A stretch of 64,000 nucleotides of DNA from Paraherbaspirillum soli (lineage in GTDB: Bacteria; Pseudomonadota; Gammaproteobacteria; Burkholderiales; Burkholderiaceae_D). This document shows, in pieces, positions 9,173-16,677 of this stretch. The stretch's first letter is position 1. Each line of letters starts with the position of its first letter. The position numbers and the translations under genes were made by a program. The stretch is from positions 62,001 through 126,000 of the forward strand of contig NZ_JBHSMT010000012.1 in NCBI RefSeq assembly GCF_042654985.1. The letters are read 5' to 3'. The notes below the pieces were generated by a model, which was not told the origin of the DNA, made no database searches, and worked only from the letters and a program-made list of their open reading frames with translations.

Positions 9173-9766
9173 TTAAGCAACTGCTCGATCGAATCGTCCG
9201 TTCCCCATGTTGTTCTTCGCCCACATCGTCAAAAGAAGCATCGTGAAGAAACCGCCGGCGATCAGAACCGGGTAAGCCGCCAGCAATTGCACCAGCGAAT
9301 ACTTCCAGGCAAGCGGACGACCGACACCCAGCATCGCGGCATAGAACCAGGACACGCCGGATACCGCACCGGTGAACAGCGCCAACGTGCGCTGGCTGAA
9401 CGAGAGCTTCAGCAAGGAACCGGCTTTTTGCAAGGCCGGCATCACGGTGCTGTGCAACAGGAAACCATTGATGGTCAATAGCACCACGATGGTGATTTTT
9501 GCCTGCATTTTCGGATTAAGGAAATAGACCAATCCTTTACCGGACACATCCATCCAAACAATCGCAATCCCCGTAATCCAGAGTGCTATGAGAGAGAGAG
9601 AAACCGTTTTTTTAAGATCGGCAAGATGGGTATTGTCGCTGTGATCCAACGCATCACCGTTGATGAGTTGCTTGATCATGGCAATGTCGCTGGTCAGAAC
9701 AAGTCCGATTGCCACACAACAAGCGATAAGATGAGCGTAAACGATCCCGAGGCGCAATAATTCCAT
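9173..9766 (-). CDS. Small multi-pass inner membrane protein, unknown function
   Basis: Product of 197 residues from ATG 9766, chosen for AAGGAG 6-7 nt upstream; an in-frame ATG at 9808 would add 14 residues. About five hydrophobic segments are visible: IVYAHLIACCVAIGLVL; VSLSLIALWITGIAIVW; ITIVVLLTINGFLL; LALFTGAVSGVSWFYAAML; LLAAYPVLIAGGFFTMLLL. No catalytic motif stands out, and I do not recognise the family with confidence. It is a single gene between a repeat (downstream) and the long gene-free region before the secretion operon. The upstream region is AT-rich and probably holds its promoter. Confidence 0.65.
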   Translation of the reverse strand: MELLRLGIVYAHLIACCVAIGLVLTSDIAMIKQLINGDALDHSDNTHLADLKKTVSLSLIALWITGIAIVWMDVSGKGLVYFLNPKMQAKITIVVLLTINGFLLHSTVMPALQKAGSLLKLSFSQRTLALFTGAVSGVSWFYAAMLGVGRPLAWKYSLVQLLAAYPVLIAGGFFTMLLLTMWAKNNMGNGRFDRAVA

Positions 9767-10156
9767 AAAAACTCCTTGTTTCAGTAATGAAATAATGTAA
9801 TAATTCAATCACATTTTAATTTGTAAGATAACTTAACTATTGCTCAAGATTTTAGAGGGTCTGAATAGCAATAATTTGAGTCGTAAAATGGTATTTAGCT
9901 ATTGCCAAACTCCATCAGAAAACATTGAAGTGTCGGTTTGCCTCCCCCCTTTTATAGAAAATTGAAAACACTTTGCCCACGCAATAAAAATTGCACGGCA
10001 TTACTTTTAATTTGAGTGTGTGTACTCAAGGATCGAGCGCTGGCACGTGGACGAGGCTTCGTGTGCCGCTCTTTTCAGGTTATAGAAAACTGAATTGGTC
10101 CCGTTTGTAATTAATTGGATTTTCACCAGCAAGGCATCAGTCCCCACTGGCTCGCA

Positions 10157-10184
10157 TTGACATCAATAACTCCTCCGATGTCAA
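10157..10184. promoter_or_regulatory. Inverted repeat, possible operator or hairpin
   Basis: TTGACATC (10157-10164) and GATGTCAA (10177-10184) are a perfect 8-bp inverted repeat separated by 12 bp, in the gene-free region before the secretion operon. Its function is unknown. Confidence 0.4.
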
Positions 10185-10570
10185 CATCCAATTTACGGCA
10201 GTGCAAATTGCCCGATCTTTTTACAACAATCCTGGCTGCACAGCGCTTTTGATGAGTCAAACTCATTGCGGATGTATCAAGGCTCTGCTACAAAAAAAGG
10301 CCATTATACCCGCTACTTCCTCATCTGCCTAAAAAATAATCAGATAATTCTGATTTCCTCCTGTTTTACCAGTCATCTCCCGCCGGTTTCGCTCTCTTCA
10401 ACTCCACAGCAATCGAGCTCCCGCCCCTCGACATGAAAGCCGGCAAGAGTCGCAAAGGACGATCACACCCTCCCTCACAGAACGTCCGAAAACCAAACGA
10501 AAACCTGCAAAAACTCCGTCATTGCCATGCCCCACCCGCCAGGACGAGGGACCTTACTACATTGCCGGTA

Positions 10571-10669
10571 GGGGGATTACTACTTCGGGCTCACTCCAAA
10601 AAAGGGCGATTACTACTACGCGCAGTGTGCAAATAAGGGGGCTTACTACTTTGCGCCCTACCCGAAAAA
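10571..10669. repeat. Three imperfect 33-bp direct repeats with TTACTACT core
   Basis: GGGGGATTACTACT (10571), GGGCGATTACTACT (10604) and GGGGGCTTACTACT (10637) start exactly 33 bp apart, and each unit ends in an A-rich stretch. A related CTTACTAC lies at 10553-10560. The spacing is close to three helical turns, which would put protein sites on one face of the DNA. It is also 11 codons, so a decayed coding repeat cannot be excluded. Confidence 0.7.
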
Positions 10670-10838
10670 GGAAGCGCCCTACTTTAGGCTCATGCAAGCC
10701 AATACCCACGTTGACAAACAGGGATATTAAATTACAATCAAATTGCATTTAAGACAAATAACTGAGACCTGAACCGGGTCCGGCAGCTTCGCAGGCATTT
10801 GCGGGAAAAACACCGCGTAATGATGCACTACTTGTTTG

Positions 10839-10852
10839 CCCACCGGGGTGGG
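10839..10852. promoter_or_regulatory. Hairpin in the leader of the secretion operon
   Basis: CCCACC and GGTGGG flank a 2-nt loop, about 24 bp before the first start codon of the operon and just before its ribosome site. It could affect translation of the first pseudopilin. Confidence 0.35.
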
Positions 10853-10875
10853 TCTGTAGTTCAGGGAGAAGGATC

Positions 10876-11340
10876 ATGACCCGTACCGCCATCTGTGGCG
10901 CACAGCGTCTTGTGCCTGTTCGCAGCAATCGGCACACCGGCTTTACGCTGCTGGAACTGCTGGTCGTGATCGTCATCATCGGCCTGCTTGCGGGTATTGT
11001 CACCCCCCGCTATTTCGAGCAGCTGGGTAAATCCAATACCAAGATTGCACGCGCCCAGATCGATTCCATAGGCAAGGCCCTCGACCAGTATCGGCTGGAT
11101 ATAGGGCGCTACCCCACCACCGAGCAAGGTCTGCAGGCGCTATCCATCAAACCCAATAACGAAGAGAAATGGCAAGGCCCGTATCTGCAAAAGGCCGTGC
11201 CCAGCGATCCATGGAGCCGCGATTATCTCTATAAATCGCCGGGTGATCACGACGAATACGATCTGAGCTCACTCGGGGCCGACGGTCAAGTTGGCGGCAC
11301 CGGTGAAAATGCCGATGTCGGCTCCTGGCTGCCGCGCTAG
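10876..11340 (+). CDS. gspG: Major pseudopilin, GspG-like
   Basis: Product of 154 residues; the start is supported by GGGAGAAGG 6 nt upstream. The prepilin peptidase site HTGFTLLELLVVIVII has Gly at -1, Phe at +1 and Glu at +5, after a 21-residue leader. The C-terminal half has the GspG signature DIGRYPTTEQGLQAL followed by the WQGPYLQK and DPWSRDYLYKSPGDH segments, which normally bind calcium. In type II secretion, GspG polymerises into the periplasmic pseudopilus that pushes substrate through the secretin. It is the first gene of the operon, 9 bp before gspF. No prepilin peptidase gene lies in the window, so a shared PilD elsewhere must process it. Confidence 0.92.
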   Translation: MTRTAICGAQRLVPVRSNRHTGFTLLELLVVIVIIGLLAGIVTPRYFEQLGKSNTKIARAQIDSIGKALDQYRLDIGRYPTTEQGLQALSIKPNNEEKWQGPYLQKAVPSDPWSRDYLYKSPGDHDEYDLSSLGADGQVGGTGENADVGSWLPR

Positions 11341-11349
11341 GAGAGCGAC

Positions 11350-12573
11350 ATGGGCGATCCGCGCATGCTCGAGTTCGATATCGTGGCGAAAGCCCCAGCC
11401 GGCATCATGCGCACTCTGCGCATTGCGGCGCTGGATGCGGAGCTGGCAACCCGCCTGGCGGAGCGCGACGGTCTGCGCGTGCTGTCCTGCAAGCCGCGCC
11501 CCGGCGGATTTTCCCGGATCGGCCGACGCAAAAACGCACTCAGTCGCGTGCGCCTGGATGTCGCCCTGTTCGCGCATGAACTCGGCTCGCTGCTGGACGC
11601 CGGATTGGGCATCATCGACGCGATCGAAACACTGGCCGAAAAAGAGCGCTCATCCGAAACCAGCCGTGTCCTGGCGCGCCTGGTACTGTCGCTGAAAGAA
11701 GGACGCAGCCTGTCTTCGGTGATGGGCGATCGGCCGGACGTGTTCCCGCAATTGCTGATTGCCACCATCGCCGCCAGCGAGCAGACCGGCGACATGGCGG
11801 CCGCGCTGCGCCGCTACTCGGCCAACTTTGAAACCCTGCGCGGGATTCGATCCAAGGCCATCAGCGCCGCGGTGTATCCGCTGATGTTGCTTGGGGTCGG
11901 CTTCCTGGTTGTGCTGTTTCTGCTGGGCGTGGTGGTGCCCAAATTCTCGGTTTTAATCGAAAGCTCGCGCGGCGATATCCCGTTCGCGTCGCAGATCCTG
12001 ATCGGCATCGGCAAAACCATCCACGCCCATCCGCAAATGATGGCCGCCGCCGTTGTCACCCTCTTGATAACGCTGGTCTGGAGCATTCGCCACGCCGCCA
12101 ACGCCAACTGGAACCTGCCGGTGCTGGAGCGGCTACCGCTGATCGGCGCGCTGATCCACATGTTCCGCCATGCGCAGTTCTACCGCACCAGCGGCATGCT
12201 GATCGAGGGCGGCATTGCCGCGGTGCGCGCTTTTGAGATGTGCGGTTCGCTGCTCAGTCCCGGCGACCAGCAAAAGCTGCTGCGTGCGGTAGTGTCGATA
12301 CGCGAAGGGGCGGCCATCGGGCCGGCTTTGCAACGGGCCGGACTGGCCGATTCGGTCGCGCTGCGCATGCTGACCGTGGCGCAACGCACCGGCCAGCTGG
12401 CGGAAATCCTGGCGCGCATCGCGACCTTCCAGGAAAGCACGCTGGCGCGCGCGATCGAAGTCACCACCCGCCTGTTCGAACCGGTCCTGATGTTATTCAT
12501 CGGCCTCATCATCGGCGCCATCGTGGTGCTCATGTATCTGCCTATTTTCGACCTTGCATCCAGCCTCCAGTGA
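11350..12573 (+). CDS. gspF: Inner membrane platform protein, GspF-like
   Basis: Product of 407 residues. Two T2SF/PilC domains are seen: one near residues 75-195 (FAHELGSLLDAGLGIIDAIETL) and one near 275-400 (FYRTSGMLIEGGIAAVRAFEM). Transmembrane stretches lie at about 175-205 (LMLLGVGFLVVLFLLGVVV), 228-245, and the C-terminus (LMLFIGLIIGAIVVLMYLPIF). GspF/PilC proteins connect the cytoplasmic ATPase to the growing pseudopilus. The gene is followed after 5 bp by gspE. The length matches the family norm of about 400 residues. Confidence 0.92.
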   Translation: MGDPRMLEFDIVAKAPAGIMRTLRIAALDAELATRLAERDGLRVLSCKPRPGGFSRIGRRKNALSRVRLDVALFAHELGSLLDAGLGIIDAIETLAEKERSSETSRVLARLVLSLKEGRSLSSVMGDRPDVFPQLLIATIAASEQTGDMAAALRRYSANFETLRGIRSKAISAAVYPLMLLGVGFLVVLFLLGVVVPKFSVLIESSRGDIPFASQILIGIGKTIHAHPQMMAAAVVTLLITLVWSIRHAANANWNLPVLERLPLIGALIHMFRHAQFYRTSGMLIEGGIAAVRAFEMCGSLLSPGDQQKLLRAVVSIREGAAIGPALQRAGLADSVALRMLTVAQRTGQLAEILARIATFQESTLARAIEVTTRLFEPVLMLFIGLIIGAIVVLMYLPIFDLASSLQ

Positions 12574-12578
12574 GCATC

Positions 12579-14276
12579 ATGAAAAACGAACCGATTTCAC
12601 TCAAACGCGTGCTGGATGCCGAATTCATCGTCGAGATGCAGCGCCAATCCAGCTCTGCGCTGAATGCGATCGAACTGATCGCGGAAAGCTTCGGCGCCGA
12701 TGCCGACGGCTATCTGCAGGCCGCCGCAGCTTACTTCGGCATGGCGCCGGTCACGATAGACGGCATGCGCCTGATGAAACCCGAATTCGACCTGATCTCG
12801 TTTGTCGACGCCAACAAAAGGCTCTGCATTGCGTTCACCGACCAGAACAACGAATTGAAGCTGGTCACCGCCGACCCGCTCGACGTGCGCACCCGATCCT
12901 GGATTTACGCCCGGCTGCGCAATCGCAGCGCGCAATCGCTGAGCTGGGGCATCGCCACCATCGGCGACCTGCGCTCCTACCTGGTATCGATGGAAAAAAC
13001 GGTGCGGGCGATGGACTCGATCGGGATTTCCGACACCGTCAACGCCAGCGACAGTGCGGCGCTGTCGATCTCGATCGAAGACATCAGCAGCACCGGCAGT
13101 CAAATCGTGCGCCTGGTTAACTCGACCATCTACGACGCTCTGCGCGCCGGCGCCAGCGACATCCATCTCGAAACCCTGTCGCACGGCATGAATATCAAGT
13201 ACCGCCTGGACGGCGTCCTGACCACGATCAAGCATATCGACGGCAGCGACACCTCCGAGCAGGTGCTGTCGCGCATCAAGGTGATTTCCGAGCTGGATAT
13301 CGCCGAACGCCGGATTCCGCAGGATGGTCGCTTCAAAGTGCTGGCCGAAACCAGGGAAATAGACCTGCGGGTCTCGATCATGCCCAATCTGTTCGGTGAA
13401 GACGCCGTGCTGCGCATCCTGGACCGCTACCACCTGTCGGGCGAACGCCAGACCCTGAGCCTGGAAACCCTCGGCTTCGCCGACTCGGCGATGGCTTTTG
13501 TGCGCCGCCTGTCCTTGCTGCCGTACGGATTGCTGCTGGTCACCGGCCCCACCGGCAGCGGTAAGACCACCACCGTGTATGCCGCCATCTCGGAAATCAA
13601 TACCGGCCTGGACAAAATCGTCACCATCGAAGATCCAGTCGAGTATCAGTTGGCCGGGGTGCTGCAAATCCCCGTCAATGAAAAGAAAGGCCTGACCTTT
13701 GCACGCGGCCTGCGCTCCATCCTGCGTCACGATCCGGACAAGATCATGGTGGGCGAGATCCGCGACCCGGAAACCGCGCAAATCGCGGTGCAAGCCGCCC
13801 TCACCGGCCACCAGGTGTTCACCACCGTGCACGCCAACAACGTATTTGACGTGATCGGCCGCTTCGCCAATATGGGCGTGGATTCCTACAGCTTCGTGTC
13901 GGCCCTCAACGGCATCCTGGCGCAGCGCCTGGTCCGCATCAATTGCCCGCAATGCGCGATCGACGACCAACCGTCGGCCGAGCTGATCCACCGCTCCGGA
14001 CTTGGCACCGCCGCGCTATCCCGCTTCAACTTCAAACGTAGCCTGGGCTGCGCCCACTGCCGCGGCACCGGCTTTAAAGGACGACGCGCGATTGCCGAAA
14101 CCTTGTCGCTGGACGACACCCTGCGCGACCTGATGGCGGAACGTGCAGCGCTCTCCAAGATCAAGCACGCGGCACGCCTGGCCGGCCTGAGAACGCTGCG
14201 CGAATCGGCCGTCGACCTGGTCGCGGCAGGCATGACCACGCTGGAGGAAATCAATCGTGTTACTCCTGTCGAATAG
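12579..14276 (+). CDS. gspE: Secretion/pilus assembly ATPase, GspE/PilB family
   Basis: Product of 565 residues from ATG 12579; the open frame extends upstream, but only within gspF. The N-terminal MshEN/T2SSE-type domain covers about 1-150. The ATPase core has Walker [11 protein letters not shown] near 324, an Asp box, Walker B (IMVGEIRDPETA) and a His box (TGHQVFTTVHANN). A tetracysteine zinc site follows (NCPQC and GCAHC). This is the hexameric cytoplasmic motor that drives pseudopilus assembly. Its 3' end overlaps the next gene by 20 bp, so translation is probably coupled. Confidence 0.94.
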   Translation: MKNEPISLKRVLDAEFIVEMQRQSSSALNAIELIAESFGADADGYLQAAAAYFGMAPVTIDGMRLMKPEFDLISFVDANKRLCIAFTDQNNELKLVTADPLDVRTRSWIYARLRNRSAQSLSWGIATIGDLRSYLVSMEKTVRAMDSIGISDTVNASDSAALSISIEDISSTGSQIVRLVNSTIYDALRAGASDIHLETLSHGMNIKYRLDGVLTTIKHIDGSDTSEQVLSRIKVISELDIAERRIPQDGRFKVLAETREIDLRVSIMPNLFGEDAVLRILDRYHLSGERQTLSLETLGFADSAMAFVRRLSLLPYGLLLVTGPTGSGKTTTVYAAISEINTGLDKIVTIEDPVEYQLAGVLQIPVNEKKGLTFARGLRSILRHDPDKIMVGEIRDPETAQIAVQAALTGHQVFTTVHANNVFDVIGRFANMGVDSYSFVSALNGILAQRLVRINCPQCAIDDQPSAELIHRSGLGTAALSRFNFKRSLGCAHCRGTGFKGRRAIAETLSLDDTLRDLMAERAALSKIKHAARLAGLRTLRESAVDLVAAGMTTLEEINRVTPVE

Positions 14277-15039
14277 ACCCGCGCAACTGGTGATCGAAGC
14301 CGATCAAGTCTCGGCGCAACTGGTCGCTCGCGGCAACCTCAGCGCCGACGTCGTGGTCCCGGTCGCCAAGGAGCACGACGCGATCGGCCGCTACGAGCAC
14401 ATCGCGCAGGCCGTCGGCGATGCCATCATGCAGCTCTCCAGCCAAGCCCCGCACGCGTTGCGCACGCTCAATCTGATCGTCGGCGACAGCTTCGTCTTCT
14501 ATGACGTGCTGGAAATCGACGCCCGCCGGCTGTCTGCGCCCGAATTGAACCGGATGGCCAGCCTCGGCATGGCCGATACCCTGGGTCTGGATGCGAGCGA
14601 ATTGCTGATCCGCTGTTCAGTCCAGAAAGGCGGCATGAGCGCGGTCATATGCGGCATCCCGGTGGTCTTGGTGGACGCGATCAAGCGCGCTGTCGGCGAC
14701 GCCGGATGCAGATTGAACCGGCTGGAACCGGCCTTCGTCGAATTCCTGAATCGCCATCGCTTGCAGCTTAAGCAGCGCCACGCCTTGATCGCACGGCTGC
14801 AAAATCATTCGCTGATGCTGGGCCTGCTGCAAGACGGCAACTGGAAAGCATTCAGCGCCGAACGTTTGTCGAAAATCGTCTGGACCGAGTTGCGCGACAA
14901 CTGCGAGGCCTTTTGCAGCCGCATCTGCGTACCGGATCAGCAGCTGCTGCCTATCCTGTTCGACGCCGACACCGTGGAAATCCCGGTGGAAGCCAGCGAG
15001 CGCTGGCACCCTCTGCCGCTCACCAGCGAATTTTCCTAG
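14257..15039 (+). CDS. PilM/GspL-like cytoplasmic assembly protein
   Basis: Product of 260 residues starting at GTG 14257, with GGAGG 8 nt upstream, inside the end of gspE. There is no signal peptide and no membrane segment. The sequence resembles the actin-like cytoplasmic part of GspL or PilM only weakly (LNLIVGDSFVFYDVL, AVICGIPVVLVDAIKRAV, LVIEAD). Placement between the ATPase and PilN/PilO-like genes supports a PilM role: recruiting the motor to the inner membrane complex. Splitting PilM and PilN functions into two genes resembles pilus/MSHA systems more than classical GspL. The assignment rests mainly on context. Confidence 0.65.
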   Translation: MLLLSNRPAQLVIEADQVSAQLVARGNLSADVVVPVAKEHDAIGRYEHIAQAVGDAIMQLSSQAPHALRTLNLIVGDSFVFYDVLEIDARRLSAPELNRMASLGMADTLGLDASELLIRCSVQKGGMSAVICGIPVVLVDAIKRAVGDAGCRLNRLEPAFVEFLNRHRLQLKQRHALIARLQNHSLMLGLLQDGNWKAFSAERLSKIVWTELRDNCEAFCSRICVPDQQLLPILFDADTVEIPVEASERWHPLPLTSEFS

Positions 15040-15048
15040 GAGTCCGCC

Positions 15049-15591
15049 GTGTCAGCGCTACGCAAGCTGGATCTGGATTTTGGAGGGCGGACAAGCCGTC
15101 CGCGGCCGCTCGGCATCGCCCTGCTGGCGATCGGCGCGACGGCCGCTATCGCCGCCCTGTTGCAGTTAAGTACGGCCTATAGCGCGCGCCAGCTTGAACA
15201 GTCGGCCAACGACACGCTCAGCGCCCGCATGCGCTCGTTCCAAAGCGACGACGACAGCCACGTCAAGGTCTCGCCAGCCCAATTGCAGCGCTATCGCAAT
15301 GCGGCCGCGGTGGCGGATCAATTGCGCATGCCTTGGGACGATTTGCTCAAGATGCTGGAATCGGCGCCGATGGAACATGTGGCCCTGCTGTCGATAGAAC
15401 CGATCGCCTCGCGCCATCAACTGCGACTGGCGGCCGAGGCACGCGATGTCTCCACCATGCTCGACTACCTGAGCTATCTGCAGCAGCAGCCGACCCTGCA
15501 TCAAGTCATCCTCAGCTCGCACCAGATACAGCGCCAGGCGCCGGGCTCGCCGGTGCGGTTCCAGATCCAGGCGCAATGGAGCGAAAAATGA
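15049..15591 (+). CDS. PilN-like inner membrane assembly protein
   Basis: Product of 180 residues from GTG 15049, with GGAG upstream. A short cytoplasmic N-terminus (LRKLDLDF) precedes a single membrane segment at about 20-42 (LGIALLAIGATAAIAALLQL), then a helical region and a ferredoxin-like periplasmic fold (HVALLSIEPIASRHQLRLAAEARD). This is the layout of PilN and of the GspL C-terminal half. The stop overlaps the next start by 4 bp (ATGA), showing coupling to the PilO-like gene. Confidence 0.7.
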   Translation: MSALRKLDLDFGGRTSRPRPLGIALLAIGATAAIAALLQLSTAYSARQLEQSANDTLSARMRSFQSDDDSHVKVSPAQLQRYRNAAAVADQLRMPWDDLLKMLESAPMEHVALLSIEPIASRHQLRLAAEARDVSTMLDYLSYLQQQPTLHQVILSSHQIQRQAPGSPVRFQIQAQWSEK

Positions 15592-16145
15592 ACAACTTCA
15601 ACTCCATGCAGCTCACCCTGCGCCATGAACTCAGCCGCTTGCTGGGACTGAAGGGCGCGATCGGGGCCGGCCTGATCGCACTGGCGATCTTGATCCTGCT
15701 GCTGATTGCGCCGCGCTTGCACAAGGACGCCCGCCAGACCAGACTGCAGACCGTGGCGCAACTGAAAGCGTTTAATCGCGACCGCCTGGTGCACCGCAGC
15801 GCCCCCAAATCCGGCGAGCAGCTGACCCAATTCAACGCCTGGTTCCCGACCATCAACCAGAATGCCGGCGACCTGCGCCGCGTGCTGGACCAGGCCGACC
15901 AGGCCAAGCTGGTGATCAACAAGGGCGACTACCAGATTTCCAGCGATGTCGGCATGTCGTTTGTGAAGTATGAAGTGGTGCTGCCGGTCAAAGCCAACTA
16001 CCACACCATCCGCAGCTTCGTCGCCGGCGTACTGAACGCCGTACCGCACGCCTCGCTGGTCGAACTGCACATGGAACGCCCCGCCGCCAATAGCGACGTG
16101 CTTGAGGCCCGCATCCATTTCACGCTTTTTTATCGCGGAGCCTGA
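15588..16145 (+). CDS. PilO/GspM-like inner membrane assembly protein
   Basis: Product of 185 residues from ATG 15588. One membrane segment at about 25-45 (AIGAGLIALAILILLLIAP) is followed by a coiled region and a periplasmic alpha/beta domain (FVKYEVVLPVKANYHTIRSFVAGVLNAVP), which is the classic PilO/GspM domain order. It would dimerise with the PilN-like product and set the periplasmic frame of the machine. Only 1 bp separates it from the GspC/PilP-like gene. Confidence 0.72.
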   Translation: MNNFNSMQLTLRHELSRLLGLKGAIGAGLIALAILILLLIAPRLHKDARQTRLQTVAQLKAFNRDRLVHRSAPKSGEQLTQFNAWFPTINQNAGDLRRVLDQADQAKLVINKGDYQISSDVGMSFVKYEVVLPVKANYHTIRSFVAGVLNAVPHASLVELHMERPAANSDVLEARIHFTLFYRGA

Positions 16146-16146
16146 G

Positions 16147-16677
16147 ATGCGACTCCCCCTCACTCATCGCAAATTGGTCCTGCTGCTGGTGGCCGGCGTG
16201 CTGGCCCTGTATTCCGCCCTGCATTTTCGGGAAGGCAGGCCTGAAGCAGGTCCGGCCGAGCCCGACCACCGCGCACGCGCCCATGCCGAGGCGCAATCCA
16301 CTACTACCGCGGCCGAGGCCAAACCGGCGCTGGCGCTAAGCTTGCCGAAACGCGGCGACCTGGATCAAAAGCCGAAAGCCAATTTGTTCGCCGCCACCGA
16401 CTGGACTCCGCCGCCACCGCCGCCACCGCCGCCGGTCAAGGCCGCTCCACCGCCGCCGCCGCAAGCGCCGCCGCTGCCGTTCAGCTTCGTCGGACTGCTC
16501 GAAGACCGCAGCAAACCGACGGCCTTCCTGGCCAACGGCGAAGCGCTGCTGATCGTTGCCGCCGGCGACACGATAGACAACACCTACCATGTAGACACAG
16601 TCAGCCCAACGGAAATCGCCCTGACCTATCTCCCGCTCAATCAAAAGCAAATCATCCGAATCCAAGGAGAACTCTAG
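16147..16677 (+). CDS. GspC/PilP-like periplasmic link protein with polyproline linker
   Basis: Product of 176 residues. A membrane anchor at about 9-25 (LVLLLVAGVLALYSAL) is followed by a charged stretch, then nine prolines in a row and a second proline block near residues 95-115. The C-terminal part LPFSFVGLLEDRSKPTAFL plus a following GDTI segment looks like the homology-region fold of GspC/PilP, which contacts the secretin N-domain. The long rigid linker would span the periplasm. The stop shares one base with the GTG start of the secretin gene. Confidence 0.75.
   Translation: MRLPLTHRKLVLLLVAGVLALYSALHFREGRPEAGPAEPDHRARAHAEAQSTTTAAEAKPALALSLPKRGDLDQKPKANLFAATDWTPPPPPPPPPVKAAPPPPPQAPPLPFSFVGLLEDRSKPTAFLANGEALLIVAAGDTIDNTYHVDTVSPTEIALTYLPLNQKQIIRIQGEL

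Larger units (their letters stand above)
9767..10875. other. 1.1-kb gene-free region upstream of the secretion operon
   Basis: I see no credible gene. Visible structure: an inverted repeat TTGACATC/GATGTCAA (10157-10184), 33-bp direct repeats (10571-10669), a CCCACC/GGTGGG hairpin (10839-10852), and a short GGCAC...GTGCC inverted repeat near 10042-10067. Small frames crossing the 33-bp repeats lack ribosome sites. This is unusually long for the 5' region of one operon and may hold complex regulation or remnants of a lost gene. Confidence 0.6.

Noticed and set aside
10041..10067. Sigma-54 promoter (TGGCAC element)
   Set aside because: TGGCACG is present, but the TTGC element at the required distance is missing; the match is part of a GGCAC/GTGCC inverted repeat.
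10571..10669. Short CRISPR-like array
   Set aside because: Units are contiguous 33-bp imperfect repeats without unique spacers, and no cas genes are present.
10785..10870. Possible c-di-GMP riboswitch before the first pseudopilin gene
   Set aside because: Some GC-rich hairpins are present, but the conserved GEMM core motifs and the tetraloop/receptor pair are not found.
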